A stretch of 64,000 nucleotides of DNA from CSSed11-175R1 sp041685735 (GTDB taxonomy: Bacteria; Actinomycetota; Nitriliruptoria; Nitriliruptorales; Nitriliruptoraceae). Position 1 is the stretch's first letter. Each line of letters opens with the position of its first letter. Below the pieces are notes generated by a model. That model saw only the letters and a list, made by a program, of their open reading frames with translations, searched no databases and was not told where the DNA came from. This document shows positions 51,568 through 58,440 of the stretch, piece after piece. The stretch lies in the NCBI GenBank assembly GCA_041685735.1, contig JAWLFE010000009.1, forward strand, positions 16,121-80,120, written 5' to 3'. The position numbers were made by a program, and so were the translations under genes.

Positions 51568-52599
51568 ATGACCGACGTGATCGACCTGCGCAGCGACACC
51601 ATCACGCGACCCACGGATGGCATGCGTCGAGCGATGGCGGCCGCGGAGGTCGGAGACGACGTCTACGGCGAGGACCCCACCATCAACGCCCTGGAGGAGG
51701 AGGTCGCCGACCGGTTCGGTCGCGACGCCGCGATGCTGACCCCGACCGGCATCATGGCGTCACAGACCCTGCTCGCCACCCTGTGCCCCCGCGGCAGCGA
51801 GCTGATCTGCGAGTCCAACTCCCACCTGGTCGCCTACGAGATGGGCGCTGCGGCACTGGTCGCTGCGGTGCAGTTCCGTACCGTCGACGGGGAGTCGGGT
51901 CGGTTGGACGCGGCGATGGTCGAGGGCGCGCTGCGCCCCGACGGCTTCCCCTACACACCGCTTGGCATGATCTCCGTCGAGGAGACGACCAACCGGGGCG
52001 GTGGCGCCGTCCATGGGGTCGACGCGTTGCGCGACATCAGGGCGATCGCGGACGACCGAGGGGTGCCGCTCCACGGGGACGGGGCCCGCCTGTTCAACGC
52101 CATCGTGGCGGGCGGCGGGGACGAACGCGCCTACGGTGAGGTGCTGTCCGCCTTCAGTTTCTGCCTGTCCAAGGGGCTGGGCGCACCCGTCGGGTCGATG
52201 GTCGTCGCCGATGCGAATGTCATCGAGGAGGCACGGCTGTGGCGTCGCCGCCTCGGTGGCGCGATGCGTCAGGCCGGCGTGCTGGCGGCGGCGGGGCGCT
52301 ACGCCCTCGAGCACCACGTCGACCGCCTGGCCGATGACCATGCCAACGCGCGGACGCTGGCGACACGGCTCGCCGAGTCGGTGCCCGGGTCGGTGGATCC
52401 GGCGTCCGTGGTGACCAACATGGTCTACGTCGACACCGGCACGGTGCCGGCCCGGCAGGTCGTCGAGCAGGCGCGCGACGCGGGCGTCCTGCTGGGCGCC
52501 ATGGGGCAGCGGCTGCTGCGGTTGGTCACCAACCTCGAGGTGGATGCGGCCGGGACACGGCGTGCGGCGGACGTGCTGGCTGGCGTGCTGGCTCGCTGA
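51568..52599 (+). CDS. ltaE: Low-specificity L-threonine aldolase
   Basis: PLP enzyme that cleaves threonine or allo-threonine to glycine and acetaldehyde. The 343-residue protein starts with VIDLRSDTITRPTDGM and DVYGEDP, has HGDGAR, and the PLP Lys202 in FCLSKGLGAPVGS. ATG 51568 has GAGGAG upstream. It stands alone and is convergent with the DAHP synthase gene, 7 bp apart. Confidence 0.92.
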   Translation: MTDVIDLRSDTITRPTDGMRRAMAAAEVGDDVYGEDPTINALEEEVADRFGRDAAMLTPTGIMASQTLLATLCPRGSELICESNSHLVAYEMGAAALVAAVQFRTVDGESGRLDAAMVEGALRPDGFPYTPLGMISVEETTNRGGGAVHGVDALRDIRAIADDRGVPLHGDGARLFNAIVAGGGDERAYGEVLSAFSFCLSKGLGAPVGSMVVADANVIEEARLWRRRLGGAMRQAGVLAAAGRYALEHHVDRLADDHANARTLATRLAESVPGSVDPASVVTNMVYVDTGTVPARQVVEQARDAGVLLGAMGQRLLRLVTNLEVDAAGTRRAADVLAGVLAR

Positions 52600-52606
52600 G
52601 GGCTGG

Positions 52607-53674
52607 TCAGGCGCTGGCCGAGCGGCCCCAGGCACCCGTCCGCCGATCGTCCTGCAGGGTGACGAGCTCCCGGCCGGCGGCGGTCGCGAACCGGAGCATC
52701 GTCTCGCGCAGGTCGATCATGTCGTCCGGGATCAGTGCCTGCGGGCCGTCGCAGAGGGCGGTCTCGGGACGGGGGTGGACATCGACGATGATGCCGTCGG
52801 CGCCGACCGCGATGCCGGCCTTGATCAGCGGGAGGACGAGCTCGCGCTTGCCTCCCGAGTGCGACGGGTCGATGATCACCGGCAGGTGCGTGAGCGACTG
52901 GGCGACCGGGACGGCGGACACGTCGAGGGTGTTCCTGGTCGCCGGTTCGTAGGTCCGGATGCCTCGCTCGCACAGCACCACCTGCAGGTTGCCGGTGTGC
53001 GCGATGTACTCGGCGGCCATGATCCACTCGTCGATCGTCGCGGTGAGCCCGCGCTTGAGCAGCACGGGCTTGCCCGACATGCCAACCTCCTTCAGCAACT
53101 GGAAGTTCTGCATGTTGCGGGCGCCGACCTGCAACATGTCGGCCTTCGCCGCCACGGTGTCGACGTCGGCGGTGGTCACGACCTCGGTGACGAAGGGCAG
53201 CCCGAGGTCACGGGCGGCGCCATGCAGGATGTCGAGTCCCGCCTCTCCGAGCCCCTGGAAGGCGTAGGGCGAGGTGCGCGGCTTGTAGGCGCCTCCGCGC
53301 AGGATCGTCGCACCGGCCTCCTTGGCCATCCGGCACGCGGCGATGGTCTGTTCCTCGGTCTCGACCGCGCAGGCCCCGGCGATCAGCGTGACCGTGTCGC
53401 GACCGATCGGGGTGTCGCCGACCATGACCGTCGAGGGGCGGGGTTGGGTCTCGTTGCTGACGAGCTTGTAGGCCTTGCTGACCCGGATGACGTCCTCCAC
53501 CCCGGGGAAGGCGTGCAGGGGCAGCTCGGCGAAATGCGTGAGATCGCCGACCAGTCCGATGATCGTCTGGCTCTTGCCCCGTGACACGAAGGCGTCGCCG
53601 CCGACGTCGGAGATCGCCTTGACGACCTTGTCCACATCCTGTGTCGAAGCGGTGCCGCGCATGACCACGACCAT
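52607..53674 (-). CDS. aroF: 3-deoxy-7-phosphoheptulonate (DAHP) synthase, type I
   Basis: First step of the shikimate pathway: PEP plus erythrose 4-phosphate. The 355-residue protein has an N-terminal ferredoxin-like regulatory domain (VVVMRGTASTQDVDKVVKAI, about 1-70) as in the Thermotoga-type enzyme, then the barrel: GACAVE, RGGAYKPRTSPYAFQGLG, LQVGARNMQN, LLKRGL, DPSHSGG. ATG 53674 has GAGAGGA about 7 nt upstream; ATG 53692 has no SD. A leader ORF and hairpins lie upstream, implying attenuation. M. tuberculosis has a type II enzyme in the corresponding neighbourhood. Confidence 0.93.
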   Translation of the reverse strand: MVVVMRGTASTQDVDKVVKAISDVGGDAFVSRGKSQTIIGLVGDLTHFAELPLHAFPGVEDVIRVSKAYKLVSNETQPRPSTVMVGDTPIGRDTVTLIAGACAVETEEQTIAACRMAKEAGATILRGGAYKPRTSPYAFQGLGEAGLDILHGAARDLGLPFVTEVVTTADVDTVAAKADMLQVGARNMQNFQLLKEVGMSGKPVLLKRGLTATIDEWIMAAEYIAHTGNLQVVLCERGIRTYEPATRNTLDVSAVPVAQSLTHLPVIIDPSHSGGKRELVLPLIKAGIAVGADGIIVDVHPRPETALCDGPQALIPDDMIDLRETMLRFATAAGRELVTLQDDRRTGAWGRSASA

Positions 53675-53730
53675 CGTGGTGTCCTCTCTCATCGCGTGCT
53701 CACTTCCTCGGGATCCCGGGGCCAGAACGA

Positions 53731-53753
53731 AGCCCCGGGAGGATCCCGGGGCT
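53731..53753 (-). terminator. Attenuator hairpin in the aroF leader
   Basis: On the minus strand AGCCCCGGGA and TCCCGGGGCT form a perfect 10-bp stem with a 3-nt loop, followed by TCGTTCT. A third copy of the 5' arm (GCCCCGGGA, 53722-53714) can pair with the same 3' arm instead, with a 9-nt loop, so the two hairpins exclude each other. The tail is only partly U-rich. Confidence 0.65.
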
Positions 53754-53773
53754 GCGAGCGACTGGTGGTGGGT

Positions 53774-53851
53774 TCAGCGGTCGTCGACGCGCGCAGCTTC
53801 CGGGCTGGCGGGGAACCAGCTGGGAAAGGAGCGGAAGGCGAACGATGACAT
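53774..53851 (-). CDS. Phe-rich leader peptide upstream of aroF
   Basis: A 25-codon ORF beginning MSSFAFRSFPSWFP and ending VDDR. It has four Phe (positions 4, 6, 9, 13) and one Trp (12) in the first 13 codons, far above chance for a GC-rich frame, because TTC/TTT and TGG are rare here. It ends 20 nt before the attenuator hairpin. TACGCT ends 6 nt before its ATG, so translation would begin at the 5' end of the mRNA. Corynebacterium glutamicum has a comparable leader (aroR) at its aroF. Ribosome stalling at Phe or Trp codons is the likely signal. Confidence 0.75.
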   Translation of the reverse strand: MSSFAFRSFPSWFPASPEAARVDDR

Positions 53852-53857
53852 GACGGC

Positions 53858-53863
53858 AGCGTA
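53858..53863 (-). promoter_or_regulatory. -10 element of the leaderless aroF leader
   Basis: TACGCT, then GCCGTC, then ATG on the minus strand. The 6-nt gap makes the leader ATG the +1 base. No SD precedes it. Confidence 0.6.
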
Positions 53864-53975
53864 GCACCGGGCGCTGCTCGGGGGAGGGCCCCCCGGGGGG
53901 CCGTGGCGCGGCGGCTAGGCTTCCGATGGCCGTGGTGGACGGCCAGCGGCTCGTTGGGTGATCGGAACCAGACGC

Positions 53976-54902
53976 GTGAACGACGACACGCAGACCCAGG
54001 ACACCGTCGTGGGCGATGATGGCCCGGAGCAGCCGTCTGCCCGCCGGACCGCCCGGGCCTGTCCGGCGTGCGGCATCTTCAACCCCTCGACCCGTGAGGT
54101 CTGCCGCGACTGCGGGGCCGACGTGGTGACCGGTGAGTCCCTCCCGTGGCCCGAACCGGACCCGGATCCTGCTGTCCAGGTCTCGCAGGTGGTCGTCGCA
54201 CCGAGCCCACGGCGCTGGTGGTTGCCGGTGGCCGCGATCCTGGCGGCTGCCGGTCTGTTGCTGCTCGGTCTGGTCATCGCCGAGGTGGGACCGTTCGCGT
54301 CGACCACAGCGGTACCGCCGGCCCCGTTCGTCCCCGATCGGTACGCGGGGGAGATCCAGGACCTGCTCCTGAGCGACATCGCGACGGTCAGCACACTGCC
54401 ACCACGTGACGGTCGCTCCTTCGAGGCCGCGCGGATGGTCGACGACGATCCCGCGTCGACGTGGCGCTCCGATGGGCTCATGGAACCGGAGGAGGCGAAC
54501 GGCGCTCGGGAGATCATCGACCTGTTCCTGACCGAACCCGGCTGGATCTCGGCGGTCGTGCTGCGCAACGGCGACCAGAGCGACCTGCGTGCCTACGAGG
54601 AGGTCGCACGCCTCCGTCAGGTGCGGGCGGTCGCCGACGGTGGCGAGGTGATCGTGCTCAACCTGCTCGACGATGGGCGGGGCCGGCAGGTCGTCGAACT
54701 GCCCGAGCCCGTGCTGTCCACCGTGCTCCGTCTGGAGGTCATCGAGGTGTTCCCGGGTGCGGATGGCAACGGCGTCGCGGTCTCCGACCTGGAACTGCGG
54801 GGCTGGACCGCGACCGGCGACGACGTGTCGCTCGCGGCCGAACGTGCGCAGGCCCAACCGGCGACCGCCCCGCTGCCGTTCGAGGCCCGTCAGTCGTTGT
54901 AG
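53976..54902 (+). CDS. Membrane protein with zinc ribbon and NADase-type glycan-binding domain
   Basis: A 308-residue protein. An N-terminal zinc ribbon (Cys29, Cys32, Cys43, Cys46), one membrane helix (about 80-102), and an outer domain from about 120 with DDDPASTWRSDG, IIDLFLTEPGWISAVVLRNGDQ and VIEVFPG. This is the pattern of the NADase-type (discoidin-like) glycan-binding domain. GTG 53976 is used; GTG 53958 is an alternative, overlapped by a tiny ORF from ATG 53926. A TAGGCT -10 candidate is at 53916-53921. It converges on, and overlaps by 13 bp, the PASTA kinase gene; both may sense the cell wall. Confidence 0.7.
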   Translation: MNDDTQTQDTVVGDDGPEQPSARRTARACPACGIFNPSTREVCRDCGADVVTGESLPWPEPDPDPAVQVSQVVVAPSPRRWWLPVAAILAAAGLLLLGLVIAEVGPFASTTAVPPAPFVPDRYAGEIQDLLLSDIATVSTLPPRDGRSFEAARMVDDDPASTWRSDGLMEPEEANGAREIIDLFLTEPGWISAVVLRNGDQSDLRAYEEVARLRQVRAVADGGEVIVLNLLDDGRGRQVVELPEPVLSTVLRLEVIEVFPGADGNGVAVSDLELRGWTATGDDVSLAAERAQAQPATAPLPFEARQSL

Positions 54903-57022
54903 GCGAACAACGTGATGACATCGCCCGCGAAGCGGGTGCGCCCCGGACCTGGATCCTGATCGAACACCTGGCCGGGACGCAGGAAGGCGCCGAGCCCGCC
55001 CCGCCGATCCACCTCCACCTCGAACCCGAGTTCCTGGAGCGTGGAGACGGCTTCGGAGACGCTCAGATCACGCACCGAGGGCACCTCGATCGGCGGCGGC
55101 CCGTCAGAGACCACCACCTCGACCGTGTCGCCGCGGAACAGCGTGCTGCCCGTTGACGGCGCCTGTTCGATCACCCGGTCAGCGGGGGCATCACGGTCGA
55201 AGCGTCGATCAGCGACCACGGCCTCGAGGTCCAGGTCGCGCAGCGTCCCGATCGCCTCGTCGAGGGTGTCGCCGGTGACGTCGGGGACCTCGATCGGGCG
55301 GGGACCGCGGCTGACGGTCAGGGTCACCAGGCTCGTCTCGTCGAGCACCTCCTCCGCGGCCGGGTCGCTCGCGATGACGACCCCCACCGGCACCGACTCA
55401 TCGAACACGTGCTCGTCGGCGGTCCGGAAGCCGTCGTCCTCAAGGGCCGCGATCGCGTCGTCGAGCGGTTCGCCGGTGACGTCGGGGACCTCGACCTGAC
55501 GGGGGCCGTCGGAGAGCACCAGGTCCACCTGCGTGCCCCGGCGCGCCTCCCCGGTCGGGTCCTGTTCGAGCACGGTGCCGACCGGGGACTCGAGGTCGTG
55601 CCGGGTCGAGGCGACCTCCGGGATGAACCCCTGCTCGACCAGCTGCTCCTCCGCGGTCGAGCGCTCGGCGCCGACCACGGACGGGATCGTCAGGACCGGT
55701 GCCATCACCCGATCCCAGAACAGGTAGCCCCCGACACCGGATGCGACGATCATCAGGACGATCACGAAGGCGACCATCCAGCCCGACCGACGGTGGGTCG
55801 GGCCGACCGTCGCGGTGTCGCCGTCCTCGTCCTCATCAGGCCGCAGGATCGAGGTGCCCGAACCGGCCACGAAGCCGGCTCCATCGCCGGTGTCGTCCCA
55901 GTCGAAGTCGTCGTCCGATCCCTCGTCGGACGGGTTGTCGTCGGGTCGCCTGTCGTCGGGTGGGCGGTCGTGGAGCATCCCGTCCCGTGCGTCGTCAGGT
56001 GCATCGTCGTATGCGTCGCCGGGTCCTGCCACATCTCCTGCACCGGAGCCGGCGAACAACGCGCGACCGACCAGATCGGTCTCGTCGTGCTCCGCCCGGG
56101 ACCCGGTGCGGGACCCGGTGGCCGTCGACCGTGGCCGGGTCGGTGTCACCTCGGCGGCCAGTCCGATGGGCGGAGCGGGCGACGGCACGGCGTTGCTCAG
56201 CGCCCGGGCGAAGTCGGACCCGGTGGGGTAGCGCGTCCCGCGGTCGATCGCGGTGGCCCACCGGACGACGTCGTCGACACCCGGCTCGATCCCCGCTACC
56301 ACCGTCGAGGGGGTCGGCACCGTGTGGGAGGTGTGCTGCACGGCGGTCGCGAACGCGGACTCGCCGTTGTGGGGTGGGTGTCCCGTGAGGCACTCGAACA
56401 GCACCACCCCGAGCGCGTACACGTCCGCACGTGGGTCGAGCCGTTCACCGCTGACCGCCTCGGGGGAGAGGTAGTGGGGTGAGCCGACGAGCACGTCCGT
56501 GCCGAACGTCGACGTCGAACTCGCGACGGCGCGGGCCAACCCGAAATCGGTCACCCGGACCGTGCCGTCCTGTCCGAGCAGCAGGTTCTCCGGTTTGACA
56601 TCCCGGTGGATCAGCCCCGCGTCGTGGGCAGCGCCCAGCCCACGTGCCGCCGGGATCATGACGCCCGCAGCCTCCTCGGGCGTCAGGTGTCCTCGCTGTC
56701 GGAGCAACTGGCGGAGCGTCGGGCCTTCGACCAACTGCAGGACCAGGTAGGCGCCGTCGTCGGTCTCGCCCCAGTCGTGCACGCCGACGACGTTCGGATG
56801 GGACAGGGCCGCGGCGGCGCGGGCCTCGCGGCGGAACCGGTCCAGGAACGCGGTGTCCGTGGCCAGGTGCGGGTGCAGCAGCTTGACCGCCACCTGCCGA
56901 TCGAGCACCTCGTCGCGGGCACGGTAGACGCTGGCCATGCCGCCCCGGCCGAGCTCGTCGAGCAGCGTGTAGCGCCCACCGACGCGGGTGGGGGCGGTGG
57001 GAGCGGATGGAGGTTCGGACAC
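54890..57022 (-). CDS. pknL: Ser/Thr protein kinase with four PASTA domains
   Basis: A 710-residue membrane kinase. Kinase domain about 15-275: GRGGMASVY, AVKLLHP, HRDVKPENLLL, DFGLAR, GSPHYLSPEA, all catalytic residues present. An acidic Asp-rich linker follows, then one membrane helix (about 414-436) and four PASTA repeats (440-710) opening with IPSVVG, VPDVTG, VPDVTG and VPSVRD. PASTA domains bind muropeptides or lipid II, so it probably couples cell-wall status to phosphorylation. Location near DAHP synthase suggests the PknL lineage; PknB is the alternative. No SD; TACCAT ends 6 nt before GTG 57022. Confidence 0.88.
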   Translation of the reverse strand: MSEPPSAPTAPTRVGGRYTLLDELGRGGMASVYRARDEVLDRQVAVKLLHPHLATDTAFLDRFRREARAAAALSHPNVVGVHDWGETDDGAYLVLQLVEGPTLRQLLRQRGHLTPEEAAGVMIPAARGLGAAHDAGLIHRDVKPENLLLGQDGTVRVTDFGLARAVASSTSTFGTDVLVGSPHYLSPEAVSGERLDPRADVYALGVVLFECLTGHPPHNGESAFATAVQHTSHTVPTPSTVVAGIEPGVDDVVRWATAIDRGTRYPTGSDFARALSNAVPSPAPPIGLAAEVTPTRPRSTATGSRTGSRAEHDETDLVGRALFAGSGAGDVAGPGDAYDDAPDDARDGMLHDRPPDDRRPDDNPSDEGSDDDFDWDDTGDGAGFVAGSGTSILRPDEDEDGDTATVGPTHRRSGWMVAFVIVLMIVASGVGGYLFWDRVMAPVLTIPSVVGAERSTAEEQLVEQGFIPEVASTRHDLESPVGTVLEQDPTGEARRGTQVDLVLSDGPRQVEVPDVTGEPLDDAIAALEDDGFRTADEHVFDESVPVGVVIASDPAAEEVLDETSLVTLTVSRGPRPIEVPDVTGDTLDEAIGTLRDLDLEAVVADRRFDRDAPADRVIEQAPSTGSTLFRGDTVEVVVSDGPPPIEVPSVRDLSVSEAVSTLQELGFEVEVDRRGGLGAFLRPGQVFDQDPGPGRTRFAGDVITLFAYND

Positions 57023-57028
57023 GTCGCG

Positions 57029-57034
57029 ATGGTA
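57029..57034 (-). promoter_or_regulatory. -10 element of the leaderless PASTA kinase gene
   Basis: TACCAT, then CGCGAC, then GTG on the minus strand. No purine-rich ribosome site lies upstream. The region further upstream (57061-57130) holds short CTTCGGGCGTCG-like repeats. Confidence 0.55.
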
Positions 57035-57155
57035 CGGCAGCCTCCGGCCCGCAGCGTGGAGCCGGCGTCCGCCCGGCTTCGGGCTTCGGGCGTCGAGCGG
57101 CGGCTTCGGGCGTCGGGCGTCGGACGTTCGCAGCCAGTCGCGGGGCGGGTCGGGG

Positions 57156-57641
57156 TCAGCCGCCGGCGCGATCGACACGTTCGCGCAGGACATCGACCTG
57201 GTCACCCAGCAGCCCCACCTCGCCGCGCACGGCGTCCAGGTCGTCGCGCAGGTCCGTGAGTCCGCTGCGCAGATCGCGGTCCGCCACCTCGACGTCCTCG
57301 GCCAACTGCTCACGTTCCGCCCGCTCGGCCGCCAGATCGGCCTCCAACACCGTCAGCGCGTCCACGATCCGGCCGAGCTCGTCATCGACCTCCGCGACCC
57401 GGTCGCCCAGCCCATCGTCGCCGGTGGCGTCGGCCAGGGCCGCCTCCAGGTCGTCCAGACGCGCGGCGAGGTCGGCTTCTGCGGTGCGTCGCTCAGCGAG
57501 GTCCACCCGCAGGTCGGCGACCTCGGCCTCCAGCGCCTCGATCGCCTCGGTGTCGGGACCACAACCGACGAGCGCGAGGGACGCGGCGAGCGCGAGCGCG
57601 ACGCTCGCTGACGTGCGGGTCCATGGTTGACGGGTCGACAT
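57156..57641 (-). CDS. Coiled-coil lipoprotein
   Basis: A 161-residue exported lipoprotein. The signal peptide ends in the lipobox ALVGC (Cys27). The rest is one long heptad-type coiled coil rich in Leu, Asp, Glu and Arg, with no other domain. It could act as a periplasmic spacer or oligomer. ATG 57641 has no SD; TAGGCT ends 6 nt upstream. It lies upstream of the PASTA kinase gene on the same strand. Confidence 0.75.
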   Translation of the reverse strand: MSTRQPWTRTSASVALALAASLALVGCGPDTEAIEALEAEVADLRVDLAERRTAEADLAARLDDLEAALADATGDDGLGDRVAEVDDELGRIVDALTVLEADLAAERAEREQLAEDVEVADRDLRSGLTDLRDDLDAVRGEVGLLGDQVDVLRERVDRAGG

Positions 57642-57647
57642 GGCGAC

Positions 57648-57670
57648 AGCCTACGGCGTGGCGGTAGCGT
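57648..57670. promoter_or_regulatory. Divergent -10 elements at the coiled-coil lipoprotein gene
   Basis: Minus strand: TAGGCT (57653-57648), then GTCGCC, then ATG, which is a leaderless arrangement. Plus strand: TAGCGT (57665-57670), which would start a transcript near 57677 for the gene beginning at 57688 or 57721. Confidence 0.55.
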
Positions 57671-57720
57671 GCAGGACACGACAGCCCGTGACCGCCCCCG
57701 CGACGAGGACCCCGCCCGCC

Positions 57721-58068
57721 ATGACCGGAACGTCCCCCGCCGCGACCTTCGACGACGAGCTCGAGGCACTGGGCTTCCGGGTCCAGGGCGTCAGTCGCCG
57801 TGGCGGGCGCCAATGGGCGCTCGCCTTCAACCGCATCCTGACGTTCATGCTGCACGACTACGACGACACCGTCGTGATGACCTGGTCGTGCGAACTGGGC
57901 GAGCACGTCCTGGAGCGGGGATGGCAGCTGAGCGTCACCGACATGTCGACCGCCGAGCTCTACCCCCGCAACGACGTGAAGCTGCCGCTGGACATCGAGG
58001 CGGTCCGGGGCGAGATCACGCGCGTGCTCGCCTCCCTGCGCATCGACCTCGGAGACCCGGCACTGTGA
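57721..58068 (+). CDS. Hypothetical protein
   Basis: A soluble protein of 115 residues from ATG 57721 (126 from GTG 57688, the other candidate; neither has a good SD). The core reads ATFDDELEALGFRV, then alternating strands (WALAFNRILTFMLHDY, VVMTWSCELGEHV) and a C-terminal helix with ITRVLASLRIDLGD. I do not recognise a family. Its stop overlaps the next start by 4 bp. Confidence 0.6.
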   Translation: MTGTSPAATFDDELEALGFRVQGVSRRGGRQWALAFNRILTFMLHDYDDTVVMTWSCELGEHVLERGWQLSVTDMSTAELYPRNDVKLPLDIEAVRGEITRVLASLRIDLGDPAL

Positions 58069-58430
58069 GCGGCGCCGACCAGGCTTCCGGCCGCGACGAC
58101 GCGCCGTCGCGACCCGAGCGTCTGCAGCCACCGAGCATCGTCGACTGGGGGCGGACCGCGCGGCGGATCCGTCTGGTGCTGGCGAGCCTCGGCGTCATCG
58201 TGCTCGGAGCCTGGCTGGCCCTCGGGGTGTTCGGTGGGTCCGGCTTCGAGCCGCGGTTGCTCGGGGAACTCGTCGGGCTCGCGTTGCTCGTCGCCTTCCT
58301 GGCCGAGGTCGTGGTCGTCGGCGGCGCCGCGATCCGCGGCATGCTGCGGGCCGGCGAGCGCGGGGACCGGCTGGCCGGCTCGGACGTCTCGCTCCTACCG
58401 CCGCAACTGACCCGCCGGCGGCGCAGCTGA
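58065..58430 (+). CDS. Small membrane protein
   Basis: A 121-residue protein with two hydrophobic helices (IRLVLASLGVIVLGAWLALGVFG and LLGELVGLALLVAFLAEVVVVGG) and a basic end. GTG 58065 overlaps the previous stop, so the two genes are coupled. No family recognised. Confidence 0.65.
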   Translation: MSGADQASGRDDAPSRPERLQPPSIVDWGRTARRIRLVLASLGVIVLGAWLALGVFGGSGFEPRLLGELVGLALLVAFLAEVVVVGGAAIRGMLRAGERGDRLAGSDVSLLPPQLTRRRRS

Positions 58431-58440
58431 CCCGCATCCG

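Noticed and set aside
53926..53961. Eleven-codon ORF downstream of a TAGGCT element
   Set aside because: The ATG is only 4 nt from the -10, too close for a normal start, and the codons show no bias. It is mentioned only as an alternative explanation for the start of the gene at 53976.
55380..55400. Near-LexA site CGAAC-ACGT-GCTCG
   Set aside because: It has one mismatch in the right arm and lies inside the PASTA kinase coding sequence, far from any start.
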